This document shows, piece after piece, positions 45,963 through 54,039 of a stretch of 64,000 bases of DNA. A program made the translations under genes and the position numbers. Where the stretch lies: NCBI RefSeq assembly GCF_000333015.1, contig NZ_BANT01000027.1, positions 1 to 64,000 of the forward strand, in the 5' to 3' direction. Every line of letters begins with the position of its first letter. Positions within the stretch are counted from its first letter, which is position 1. This DNA comes from Gordonia hirsuta DSM 44140 = NBRC 16056. GTDB lineage: Bacteria > Actinomycetota > Actinomycetes > Mycobacteriales > Mycobacteriaceae. Under the pieces are notes generated by a model. The model ran no database searches. It was not told where the DNA came from and saw nothing but the letters and a program-made list of their open reading frames with translations.

Positions 45963-46622
45963 ATGACCGATGTTGACAAGGCCACCGACCGCCGCGAATT
46001 GACCCAAACCGTGCTCACCGCTCTGGAGCGTCGTCACGAGCTCCTCGACGTCGTCGTCGAGGCCGAGGACCGCCCCTCCGCCGTCGCTGCGGTCGCCGAG
46101 TTGCTGGGCGCCTCGCCCGCCGCCGTCGATTCGGTGATGAACATGTCCTTCCATCAGCTCACCAAGGAGGCCCGCCGCCGCCATCAGGCCGAGCTCGACG
46201 ACCTCAACGCCGAACTCACCTTCACCGCGGCCGAGCGTCCGGCCGCCTCCGGCGACACCCTGGGACTGCGCCCGTTCTCCGCCGACGCCGACGCGGACCT
46301 GATGTCCGAGTGCACCGACGAACTGCACGTGGCCCTGGACGGCTCGGGGGCACCGGCCGGCGAACTGTCGGAGGAGATCGCCAAGGGTGTCAAACGCGTC
46401 GACGACGAGGATGCCGTCTGGCTGGTCGCTGTCGAGGGCGCCGACAAGATCGGCCTGGTGCTCGGCGAGCTCACCGGTTCCGGCGAGGTGGATGTGCGCA
46501 TCTGGATCCGTCCCGAGAAGCGCAAGCACGGCTACGGCACCGCAGCACTGCGCAAGTCGCGCACCGAGATGGCGATCGCCTTCCCGGGTGTGCCGATGGT
46601 GGTGCGCGCACCCAGCGCCTGA
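45963..46622 (+). CDS. GNAT acetyltransferase with GyrA-like N-terminal helix
   Basis: A 219-residue protein. The C-terminal part (about 98-219) has GNAT-type features: LGLRPFSADADADLMSECTD, GLVLGELTGSGEVDVRIWIR and an acetyl-CoA-loop-like RPEKRKHGYGTAALRKSR. The N-terminal 80 residues (ERRHELLDVVVEAEDRPSAV, MNMSFHQLTKEARRRHQAEL) resemble the coiled tower segment of DNA gyrase A, where the equivalents are LDMRLRRLT and ER. A fusion of that type is seen in some actinobacterial acetyltransferases as I recall. The acceptor is unknown. Single gene, divergent from fadD8. Confidence 0.8.
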   Translation: MTDVDKATDRRELTQTVLTALERRHELLDVVVEAEDRPSAVAAVAELLGASPAAVDSVMNMSFHQLTKEARRRHQAELDDLNAELTFTAAERPAASGDTLGLRPFSADADADLMSECTDELHVALDGSGAPAGELSEEIAKGVKRVDDEDAVWLVAVEGADKIGLVLGELTGSGEVDVRIWIRPEKRKHGYGTAALRKSRTEMAIAFPGVPMVVRAPSA

Positions 46623-46662
46623 CCGGCAGACGGCGACGACCTCCGGGCCGCCCCTGCGCGAT

Positions 46663-47028
46663 TCACACGCGGCGGGGCGGCCCGAATCGTGCGGTGATGG
46701 CGGTGATCGCCCCGGCGTCGTCGACCTGAAAGGTTTCCGAGACCGGCGCGGCCAGCCGCAGGAGCGTCGGTCGCACGTGCACCAGATACCGGGTGTGCAC
46801 CCGGTCGCCGTCGACGCGGGCGGTGAAATCGCTGACGGCGTGGATCAGCCGGAACTGCGGGCCGCGCGCCAGGCTGGCGGCGATGTGCGCGCCGCTGCGG
46901 CCGGTCTTGACACCCAGTTCGTGGCGGATGCAGTCCGGGTGCAGTGGCACCGGCGCCGGATCGTGGGTCACCAGCGCGTCGACGTAGGCCCGCGCGGCGG
47001 CGATGGCGGCCTGCTCAGCGGGCGCCAT
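46663..47028 (-). CDS. NTF2/SnoaL-like small protein
   Basis: A 121-residue NTF2-fold protein (ARAYVDALVTHDPAPVPLHPDC, CIRHELGVKTGRSGAHIAASL). Start MAPAEQAAIAA at 47028 overlaps the SDR stop by 14 bases, giving tight translational coupling. A longer frame (to 47157) would be antiparallel-free but antifamily. The fold includes isomerases and hydratases, and the setting in the KstR2 region makes a small steroid-ring ligand possible. No catalytic residue can be assigned. Confidence 0.8.
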   Translation of the reverse strand: MAPAEQAAIAAARAYVDALVTHDPAPVPLHPDCIRHELGVKTGRSGAHIAASLARGPQFRLIHAVSDFTARVDGDRVHTRYLVHVRPTLLRLAAPVSETFQVDDAGAITAITARFGPPRRV

Positions 47029-47911
47029 AGGGCTTGACCTGTACCGGTGAACGGTCCAGCAGGTCTGCGACGACGGGCCCCAGCTCGGCCGGGGTCCAGC
47101 GCGCCCCCTTGTCCACCGAGGCGGCGCGCTGCCAGCCGTCGAGCACGGTGACCACACCGCCCTCCACCTCGAAGACCCGCCCGGTGACGTCGGCCGAGGC
47201 CGGCGAGCCGAGCCACACCACCAGCGGCGAGATGTTCGCCGGGTCCATCGCGTCGAAGGACCCGTCGTCGGGGGCGGCCATCTGCGCGGCCATCACCTCC
47301 CCGGCACCCATCGTCATCTGGGTGCGCGCCGCCGGTGCGATCGCATTGACGGTGACCCCGTAGCCGACCAGTTCGCTGGCCGCCTGGATGGTGAGCTGCG
47401 CGATCGCCGCCTTGGCCGCGGCGTAGTTGCCCTGCCCGACCGAGCCGAAGATGCCGGCCCCCGAGGAGGTGTTGATCACCCGCGCCTGCCGCGGAGTTCC
47501 GGCCTTGGCCTGGGCTCGCCAGTACGCCCCGGCGTGCCGCAGCAACACGAAGTGCCCCTTCAAGTGCACGCGCACCACCGCGTCCCATTCCTCTTCCGAC
47601 AGGGAGATGAGCATCCGGTCGCGCACGAAGCCGGCATTGTTCACCAGCACGTCCAGTTCGCCGAACTGCTCGATCGCGGTCTGCACGATCTGTTCGCCGG
47701 TCGCCCAGTCGGCGACGTCGCCGGGAGCGGCGACCGCCCGTCCCCCGCTCTCGCGGATCTGCTGGGCGACTGCTTCGGCGGCGTCGGCCTGGTAGTCGTT
47801 GACCACCACGGCGGCCCCGTCGGCGGCGAAGGCCAGCGCGTGTTCGCGGCCGATGCCCTGTCCGGCGCCGGTCACGATCACGGTGCGTCCGGTGTTTCCT
47901 GTATCGCTCAC
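47015..47911 (-). CDS. Short-chain dehydrogenase (Rv3548c-like)
   Basis: A 298-residue SDR. The Rossmann motif is TGAGQGIGREHALAF; NNAG, the active-site Ser in INTSSGAG and Tyr-x3-Lys in NYAAAKAA are all present. A C-terminal extension (GARWTPAELGPVVADLL) makes it a relative of Hsd4A in this window. It follows another SDR by the four-base ATGA overlap. In M. tuberculosis Rv3548c and Rv3549c are in the KstR2 regulon but their substrates are not defined. A ring C/D-derived hydroxyacyl-CoA is plausible. Confidence 0.88.
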   Translation of the reverse strand: MSDTGNTGRTVIVTGAGQGIGREHALAFAADGAAVVVNDYQADAAEAVAQQIRESGGRAVAAPGDVADWATGEQIVQTAIEQFGELDVLVNNAGFVRDRMLISLSEEEWDAVVRVHLKGHFVLLRHAGAYWRAQAKAGTPRQARVINTSSGAGIFGSVGQGNYAAAKAAIAQLTIQAASELVGYGVTVNAIAPAARTQMTMGAGEVMAAQMAAPDDGSFDAMDPANISPLVVWLGSPASADVTGRVFEVEGGVVTVLDGWQRAASVDKGARWTPAELGPVVADLLDRSPVQVKPYGAR

Positions 47912-48735
47912 GATGTCTCACTCTTCTGGGTCTGAACCTGCTGGACGTCGTTTCCGGCGTTCGCCGCGTCCAGGAAGGCGGGCTTCTCCCCGCCGCCGTG
48001 CACGGTCAGCGTCGAACCGGTGATGTAGGCGGCCAGCGGTGACAGCAGGAACGCCACCGCATGGCCGATATCGGACGGCCGGGCCAGCCGGCCCATCGGG
48101 ATGGTCGCCCCGACCGCAGCGACCCCGGCCTCGTCGCCGTAGTGCAGGTGGGACGATTCGGTCTGCACCGGTCCGGCGATCACCGAGTTGATGCGCACCT
48201 GCGGCGCCCATTCGACCGCCAGCGAACCGGTCAGATTGTCCAGTCCGGCCTTGGCCGCGCCGTAGGCTGCGGTCCCCGGTGACGGCCGGTGGCCGCTCAC
48301 ACTCGAGACGTTGACGATCGCACCGCCGCCGGGCTGACCGGTCATCACCGCATGTGCGGCCCGCGCCACGGTCAGCGGTGCGAGCAGGTTCAGGGCCACG
48401 ATCTTGGCTGCGAACGAGTCCGAGGCGTCGGCAGTCAGGGCGAACGGTGAGCCGCCGGCATTGTTAACCACCCCGTCCAGTCGGCCGTGCCGATCGACGA
48501 TGCCGGCGACCAGTTCACCGACCTGCTCCGGATCACGCACATCGCAGGCCACGAACTCGCCGGGAGCGCGCTCCGCCGACGAGGAATCGGGCCCGCGCCG
48601 CGCACACACCACCGGTGTGGCGCCCAGCCCGGCCAGCACGGCGGCGATCCCGGCGCCGACGCCGCGGACCCCACCGGTCACCAGAACGATCTTTCCGTCG
48701 AGGCCCAGCTGCCCCGGCTGCACCTGCTCGGTCAT
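47908..48735 (-). CDS. Short-chain dehydrogenase (Rv3549c-like)
   Basis: A 275-residue SDR beginning MTEQVQPGQLGLDGK. The cofactor motif TGGVRGVGAGIA, NNAGGSPF, Ser in VNVSSVSGHRP and YGAAKAG are the active-site landmarks. The frame runs to 48795, but that would overlap the operator and echA20 start. The KstR2-type operator is 20 bases upstream. Co-transcribed with the gene at 47015-47911 and the NTF2-like gene. Confidence 0.88.
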   Translation of the reverse strand: MTEQVQPGQLGLDGKIVLVTGGVRGVGAGIAAVLAGLGATPVVCARRGPDSSSAERAPGEFVACDVRDPEQVGELVAGIVDRHGRLDGVVNNAGGSPFALTADASDSFAAKIVALNLLAPLTVARAAHAVMTGQPGGGAIVNVSSVSGHRPSPGTAAYGAAKAGLDNLTGSLAVEWAPQVRINSVIAGPVQTESSHLHYGDEAGVAAVGATIPMGRLARPSDIGHAVAFLLSPLAAYITGSTLTVHGGGEKPAFLDAANAGNDVQQVQTQKSETS

Positions 48736-48754
48736 AGTGCTACCGTAGCAAACA

Positions 48755-48772
48755 ACCAAGCATTTGCTTGGT
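48755..48772. promoter_or_regulatory. KstR2-type operator between the SDR genes and echA20-ipdABC
   Basis: ACCAAGCATTTGCTTGGT is a palindrome; within it ACCAAGCATTTGCT matches the KstR2 consensus AnCAAGnnCTTGnT with one mismatch (T for C at position 9). It lies between the divergent starts at 48735 and 48795. Confidence 0.82.
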
Positions 48773-48794
48773 ATAGCGGTCAGGAGTTCACACA

Positions 48795-49544
48795 ATGCCG
48801 ATCAGCACCACCCGCACCGGCGACGGAATCGTCGTGGTCACCGCCGACTACCCACCGGTGAACGCGCTACCGAGCGCCGCCTGGTTCACCCTCGCCGAAA
48901 CGGTGCTGGCCGCCGGCGACGACCCGCAGACCCGCGTGGTGATCCTGGCGGCCCAGGGCCGCGGCTTCAACGCCGGCGTGGACATCAAGGAGATGCAGTC
49001 CACCGAGGGCTTCGAGGCGCTCATCGGCGCCAACCAGGGCTGCGCCGCAGCGTTCTCGGCCGTCTACGACTGCGCCGTCCCGGTGATCGCGGCAGTGCAC
49101 GGCTTCTGCGTCGGCGGCGGCATCGGCCTCGTCGGCAACGCCGATGTGATCGTGGCCGCCGAGGGCACCGTCTTCGGCCTGCCCGAGGTGGACCGCGGCG
49201 CCCTCGGTGCCGCCACCCACCTGGCCCGGCTGGTGCCGGCGCACCTGATGCGAGCCCTGTACTTCACCGCCCGCAACATCACCGCCGAAGAGCTCGAACG
49301 CTTCGGCTCGGTATACCGCGTCGTGCCGCAGCAGGATCTGCTCGATGCGGCGCTGGAGGTCGCCGGCGAGATCGCCGCCAAAGACACCCGCGTCATCCGG
49401 GCGGCCAAAGCCGCGATCAACAACATCGACCCGGTCGACGTGAAGAAGAGCTACCTGCTCGAACAGCGGTACACCTACGAACTGAATCTGGCCGGCGTCG
49501 CCGACGAGCACCGCGACGCCTTTGTGGAGAAGGGAGCACGCTGA
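48795..49544 (+). CDS. echA20: EchA20, steroid D-ring hydrolase of the crotonase family
   Basis: A 249-residue crotonase-superfamily protein. Oxyanion-hole segments are NAGVDIKEM and CVGGGIGLVGNADVIVAAEG; its end FNRY-like extension contains LLEQRYTYELNLAGVADEHRD. EchA20 (Rv3550) hydrolytically opens the five-membered ring in the HIP-derived CoA pathway, giving COCHEA-CoA. The gene is first of echA20-ipdA-ipdB-ipdC, with a one-base gap to ipdA. KstR2 operator 23 bases upstream. Confidence 0.95.
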   Translation: MPISTTRTGDGIVVVTADYPPVNALPSAAWFTLAETVLAAGDDPQTRVVILAAQGRGFNAGVDIKEMQSTEGFEALIGANQGCAAAFSAVYDCAVPVIAAVHGFCVGGGIGLVGNADVIVAAEGTVFGLPEVDRGALGAATHLARLVPAHLMRALYFTARNITAEELERFGSVYRVVPQQDLLDAALEVAGEIAAKDTRVIRAAKAAINNIDPVDVKKSYLLEQRYTYELNLAGVADEHRDAFVEKGAR

Positions 49545-49545
49545 C

Positions 49546-50451
49546 ATGACCCACGGCAGCGGGCCGCGAGACAAGACGAGCACCCTGGATCAGGTGGTCG
49601 CCGAGATCGAAGACGGCATGACGATCGGCATCGGCGGCTGGGGCGGACGGCGCAAGCCGATGGCCCTGGTGCGGGCACTGGCCCGCTCGGACGTGAAAGA
49701 CCTGACGGTGGTCACCTACGGCGGGGCCGACCTGGGCCTGCTGTGCGCCGCCGGCAAGGTCCGTCGCGCCTACTACGGTTTCGTCTCCCTGGATTCGGCG
49801 CCCTTCTACGATCCGTGGTTCGCCCAGGCCCGCCTCGCCGGCGCCATCGAATCGCGGGAGATGGACGAGGGCATGATCAAGGCCGGACTGGAGGCGGCCG
49901 CCGCGCGGCTGCCGTTCCTGCCGATCCGTGCCGGGCTGGGCTCGTCGGTGCCCGACTTCTGGGAGGGCGAGCTCAAGACCGTCGTCTCCCCCTATCCCGA
50001 TGCGGACGGACGCACTCAGACGCTGATCGCCATGCCGGCGCTGACCCTGGATGCGGCCCTGGTGCACCTGGATCTGGCCGACCGGCACGGCAACGCCGCC
50101 TACACCGGCGTCGACCCCTACTTCGACGACCTGTACCTGGCCGCCGCGCAGCGCCGCTACGTCGAGACCGACCGGCTGGTGCCGACCGAAGACCTGGTCG
50201 ACGCCGTCGTACCGCAGCGCCTGGTCGTGAGCCGGATGCACGTCGACCGCGTCATCGAGACCCCCAACGGCGCGCACTTCACCTTCGCCGGGGAGTACCC
50301 GCGCGACGATGCCTTCCAGAAGTTCTATGTCGAATCGGCCGGCGACGAGGAGAAGTGGGCGGCCTTCCGCACCCGCTTCCTGGACGTCGACGAACCGACC
50401 TATCAGGCCGAGGTGGCCACGTGGCACGCCGAACAGGAGGACCCGAAGTGA
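49546..50451 (+). CDS. ipdA: IpdA, alpha subunit of the COCHEA-CoA ring hydrolase
   Basis: A 301-residue CoA-transferase-family alpha subunit (MTIGIGGWGGRRKPMALVRA, VTYGGADLGLLCAAGKVRR). The carboxylate-containing segment AIESREMDEGM contains the glutamates that align with the region of the catalytic Glu105 of M. tuberculosis IpdA. IpdAB hydrolyses the last steroid ring of COCHEA-CoA. ATG at 49546 follows the echA20 stop by one base; a longer frame to 49522 overlaps that gene. The ipdB start overlaps its stop as GTGA. Confidence 0.95.
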   Translation: MTHGSGPRDKTSTLDQVVAEIEDGMTIGIGGWGGRRKPMALVRALARSDVKDLTVVTYGGADLGLLCAAGKVRRAYYGFVSLDSAPFYDPWFAQARLAGAIESREMDEGMIKAGLEAAAARLPFLPIRAGLGSSVPDFWEGELKTVVSPYPDADGRTQTLIAMPALTLDAALVHLDLADRHGNAAYTGVDPYFDDLYLAAAQRRYVETDRLVPTEDLVDAVVPQRLVVSRMHVDRVIETPNGAHFTFAGEYPRDDAFQKFYVESAGDEEKWAAFRTRFLDVDEPTYQAEVATWHAEQEDPK

Positions 50452-51230
50452 CTTCGACCGACACCACCGCCGCGGTGACCGGCACCGGAGCGACCCGCGC
50501 CGAATACTGCGTGGCGGCCTGCGCCGACATCTTCACCGGGGCCGGGGAGATCATGGCCTCCCCGATGGCGCCCGTCCCGCTGCTGGGCGCCCGCCTAGCG
50601 CGGCTGACCACCGAACCGGATCTGCTCATCACCGACGGCGAGGCGCTGATCCTGGCCGACACCCCGGCGATCGGTCGGACCGGCGCCATCGAGGGCTGGT
50701 TGCCGTTCCGGAAGGTCTTCGACACCCTGGCCAGCGGCCGCCGCCACGTGGTGATGGGCGCCAACCAGATCGACCGGCACGGCAACCAGAACCTGTCGGC
50801 GTTCGGGCCGCTGCAGCACCCGACCCGGCAGATGTTCGGGGTGCGCGGTGCGCCCGGGAACACGATCAACCACGCCACCAGCTACTGGGTGCCCCGGCAC
50901 AGCAGCCGGGTCTTCGGCCAGAGCGTCGACATCGTCTGCGGCGTCGGCTTCGACAAGGTCGATCCGGACAATCCCGCGTTCGACGATGTGCACATCCACC
51001 GCGTCGTCACCGATCTGGGCGTCTTCGACTTCGGCGGTCCCGACCACACCATGCGCGCGCTGTCGCTGCACCCGGGGGTCACCGCCGAACAGGTCGCCGA
51101 GAACACCGGTTTCCCGATCGCCGATCTGGAATCGGCCCCGCAGACGCCCGCGCCCACCGCGCAGCAGCTGCAGCTGATCCGGGAGGTCCTCGATCCCACG
51201 GGCGTCCGCGACCGGGAGGTCCGCTCGTGA
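50448..51230 (+). CDS. ipdB: IpdB, beta subunit of the COCHEA-CoA ring hydrolase
   Basis: A 260-residue CoA-transferase beta-type protein (ITDGEALILADTPAIGRTG, GANQIDRHGNQNLSAFGPLQ, VDIVCGVGFDKVDPDNPAF). It starts with a GTG at 50448, seven bases behind GGAGGA. It pairs with IpdA; counterpart of Rv3552. The ipdC GTG overlaps its stop by four bases. Confidence 0.95.
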   Translation: MTSTDTTAAVTGTGATRAEYCVAACADIFTGAGEIMASPMAPVPLLGARLARLTTEPDLLITDGEALILADTPAIGRTGAIEGWLPFRKVFDTLASGRRHVVMGANQIDRHGNQNLSAFGPLQHPTRQMFGVRGAPGNTINHATSYWVPRHSSRVFGQSVDIVCGVGFDKVDPDNPAFDDVHIHRVVTDLGVFDFGGPDHTMRALSLHPGVTAEQVAENTGFPIADLESAPQTPAPTAQQLQLIREVLDPTGVRDREVRS

Positions 51231-52348
51231 GGGCCGCCCCGATCGCCACCCGGTTCACCGAACTGGTCGGCGTCGACTACCCGATCGTGCAGACCGGGAT
51301 GGGCTGGGTGTCCGGGCCGTCGCTGACCGCGGCGACCGCGAACGCCGGCGGGCTGGGCATCCTGGCCTCGGCGACGATGACCTTCGCCGAACTCGAGGCG
51401 GCGATCGCCAAGACCAAATCGCTCACCGACCGCCCGTTCGGGGTCAATCTGCGCGCCGACGCCACCGATGCCGCCGAGCGCGTGGACCTGATGATCCGCG
51501 AGGGCGTCAAGGTCGCCTCCTTCGCGCTGGCCCCCCGTCCCGAGCTGATCGACAAGCTCAAAAGCGCCGGATCGGTGGTGATCCCCTCGATCGGGGCGGC
51601 CAAACACGCGGTCAAGGTGGCCTCCTGGGGCGCCGACGCGGTGATCGTGCAGGGCGGCGAGGGCGGCGGGCACACCGGACCGGTGGCGACCTCGCTGCTG
51701 CTGCCGTCGGTGATCGATGCGCTCGGCGGCGCCGACGGACCCACCTCGATCCCGGTGGTCGCTGCCGGCGGCTTCTTCGACGGCCGCGGTCTGGTGGCGG
51801 CCCTGGCCTACGGCGCCGAGGGCATCGCGATGGGCACCCGCTTCCTGCTGACCTCGGATTCGGCGGTGCCCGACAGCGTCAAGCAGGAGTATCTGCAGCG
51901 CGGGCTGGCCGACACCGTGGTCTCGACCAAGGTGGACGGCATGCCACACCGGGTGCTGCGCACCGAGCTGGTCGCGGCGCTGGAGAGCGGCTCGCGGGCC
52001 AAGGCGCTGGCGGCTGCGGCCCGCAACGCCAACGAGTTCAAGCAGATGACCGGTATGCGCTGGACCACCCTGCTGCGCGACGGCCGCTCTATGAAGAAGT
52101 CGGGCGAACGCACCTGGCAGCAGATCATCATGGCCGGTAACACCCCGATGCTGCTGCGGGCCGGCCTGGTCGACGGCAACACCGAGGCCGGCGTGCTGGC
52201 GTCGGGTCAGGTGGTCGGCATGATCGACGATCTGCCCAGCTGCCAGGAGCTGATCCAGTCGGTGATGACTCAGGCGCACGCGCGCCTGCGCTCACTCGCT
52301 GTCGCGGACTCCGGGACTGTTGCGGACCAGACCGCCGTCACAGAATGA
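51227..52348 (+). CDS. ipdC: IpdC, FMN oxidoreductase of ring C/D degradation
   Basis: A 373-residue NPD-family flavoprotein, with TRFTELVGVDYPIVQTGMGW, VIVQGGEGGGHTGPVATSLLL and VVAAGGFFDGRGLVAALAYG. It is the counterpart of Rv3553 and acts with IpdF and EchA20 on 5-OH-HIC-CoA. GTG start at 51227 overlaps ipdB. The last 17 residues (SLAVADSGTVADQTAVTE) look like a recent extension; they overlap the convergent lipoprotein gene by 57 bases. Confidence 0.93.
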   Translation: MRAAPIATRFTELVGVDYPIVQTGMGWVSGPSLTAATANAGGLGILASATMTFAELEAAIAKTKSLTDRPFGVNLRADATDAAERVDLMIREGVKVASFALAPRPELIDKLKSAGSVVIPSIGAAKHAVKVASWGADAVIVQGGEGGGHTGPVATSLLLPSVIDALGGADGPTSIPVVAAGGFFDGRGLVAALAYGAEGIAMGTRFLLTSDSAVPDSVKQEYLQRGLADTVVSTKVDGMPHRVLRTELVAALESGSRAKALAAAARNANEFKQMTGMRWTTLLRDGRSMKKSGERTWQQIIMAGNTPMLLRAGLVDGNTEAGVLASGQVVGMIDDLPSCQELIQSVMTQAHARLRSLAVADSGTVADQTAVTE

Positions 52349-52789
52349 GTTGACGATCGCCCACGAGCGGTCGTTCTCCCGCAACTGCTTCTTGTTCAGG
52401 CGGCGTCCCAGTTCGACGGTGACCTCCTTCTGCTCGTCCGGGGTGAGCTTGCGGTAGTCGCTGCACGTCATGGTCCAGGCCCGGGCGGCCAGTCCGCTGC
52501 CGGCCGGTTCGGGAGCGGACGACGACGAACCCGGCGACGGAGCCGGCGACACCTGCGCAGCCGAGGATGGCGAGGAGGAGGCTGACGCCGACGGCGAGCC
52601 CGACGACGATCCTGACGCCGCGCTGCCCGGGGCCGGGGCGCCGGCCGTCGACGAGGCTGCCGGGCCGCCCGATCCTTCGGCGCGGGTGGCATCTCCGTCG
52701 ACGGTGCAGCCGCCGACCGCCACCAGTGCGGCCAGCGCCCCTGCCGCCGCCGCCCCTCGCAGGATCGAACGCTGTCGCCGCTGGGTCAT
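52292..52789 (-). CDS. Small lipoprotein with Ser/Pro-rich linker
   Basis: A 165-residue lipoprotein. The signal segment MTQRRQRSILRGAAAAGALA continues to a lipobox VAVGGC, so Cys28 should be acylated. A long Ser/Pro/Ala linker (about 35-100) separates the anchor from a 60-residue domain with two cysteines (MTCSDYRKLTPDEQ and SFCDGG) that probably form a disulfide, as in small HdeA-like or DUF732-type domains. Function unknown. It overlaps the 3' end of ipdC (convergent, 57 bases) and is divergent from the rRNA methyltransferase. Confidence 0.8.
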   Translation of the reverse strand: MTQRRQRSILRGAAAAGALAALVAVGGCTVDGDATRAEGSGGPAASSTAGAPAPGSAASGSSSGSPSASASSSPSSAAQVSPAPSPGSSSSAPEPAGSGLAARAWTMTCSDYRKLTPDEQKEVTVELGRRLNKKQLRENDRSWAIVNSFCDGGLVRNSPGVRDSE

Positions 52790-52878
52790 ATCTGCTTCCC
52801 TCCTCATCGCCGCCGTCGATGATCAACCCACCTTGCCGTGCGCGAACGCACCGCGCAAACACAGTAGTGTCGGCTGCT

Positions 52879-54039
52879 GTGGACTTCACCGCGCTGCGCC
52901 GCTCTCCGGATATCGACGGACCGGACCTGGTCGCCGTCGATGCCGCCGACCGGCTCCTGCTCGACGAGTCCGCCGGGGCGCTGCGCGCCGCCCCGGCCGG
53001 GACGGTGGTGGTGATCGACGACGCCTACGGCGCCCTGACGCTGGGTGCGGCCGCGCTGGGGGCGCGCGACATCCGGGTGCATCAGGATCTGCTGACCGGG
53101 CGGCGGGCCCTGGCCGCCAACAGCCGGCGACTGACCGCCGACCGCCCGCTCCCGGACTTCCGCTCGTGCGACTTCGATCCGGACCTGGTGTCCGGGGCGC
53201 GCACGGTACTGCTGCGGCTGCCACGGTCGCTGGACCGGCTGGCCGAAACCGCCGCCCTGATCGCCGCCCACGCCGATCCGGCGGTGCAGGTGTTCGCCGG
53301 CGGCCGGATCAAACACATGACTGCGCGGATGAACGAAGTGTTGCGCACCGTCTTCGACCGCGTCGACGTGACCCATGCCCGCCAGAAGTCGCGGGTCCTC
53401 ATCGCCAGCGGCCCGCGCCCGGCCGATGCCGCCGCCGCACTGGCGCGCTGGCCGCACTCCACGATGCTGGCCGACTACGACCTGACGCTGATGGCCCACG
53501 GCGGCGTCTTCGCCGGTGCCTCCCTGGACATCGGCACCCGGCTGCTGCTCGAGCAGCTCCACGCCCTGCCGGACACGGCCACCGCCGTCGACCTGGCCTG
53601 CGGTTCCGGTGTGGTCGCCGCGGCACTGGCCGCCCGGCGGCCGCATCTGAGGGTCGTGGCCACCGACCGCTCGGCGCTCGCTGTGGCCTCGGCGCGGGCG
53701 ACCGCGGCGGCCAACGGGCTGGACGACCGGATCGAGGTGGTCGCGGCCGACGGGCTGGAGGACCTGGCCGACCGGTCGCAGGAACTGATCCTGCTCAATC
53801 CGCCGTTCCACAGCGATGCGGCGCTGACGGCCGGTATCGCCCGGCATCTGTTCGCCGAGGCCGCCCGGACCCTGGCCCCGGGCGGCCGGTTGTGGTGCGT
53901 ATGGAACTCACACCTGCGTTACCGGCCGGTGCTGACCCGGATCGTCGGTCCGACCCGCCAGCTCGCGCGCAACCACAAGTTCACCGTCACCGAATCCACC
54001 GTCCCCGACACCGGCGCCGCTACTGCTGACGAAGCTTGA
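52879..54039 (+). CDS. RsmC/RlmG-type rRNA (guanine-N2-)-methyltransferase
   Basis: A 386-residue class I methyltransferase. The SAM motif is VDLACGSGVVAAALA and motif IV is LLNPPFHSD, the NPPF signature of N2-guanine or N6-adenine methyltransferases. The N-terminal half is a degenerate MTase domain, as in RsmC and RlmG, which modify 16S G1207 or 23S G1835. Start GTG at 52879; an in-frame GTG at 52867 is equally possible. It ends 20 bases inside the convergent acyl-CoA synthetase gene. It looks inserted between catabolic genes. Confidence 0.88.
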   Translation: MDFTALRRSPDIDGPDLVAVDAADRLLLDESAGALRAAPAGTVVVIDDAYGALTLGAAALGARDIRVHQDLLTGRRALAANSRRLTADRPLPDFRSCDFDPDLVSGARTVLLRLPRSLDRLAETAALIAAHADPAVQVFAGGRIKHMTARMNEVLRTVFDRVDVTHARQKSRVLIASGPRPADAAAALARWPHSTMLADYDLTLMAHGGVFAGASLDIGTRLLLEQLHALPDTATAVDLACGSGVVAAALAARRPHLRVVATDRSALAVASARATAAANGLDDRIEVVAADGLEDLADRSQELILLNPPFHSDAALTAGIARHLFAEAARTLAPGGRLWCVWNSHLRYRPVLTRIVGPTRQLARNHKFTVTESTVPDTGAATADEA

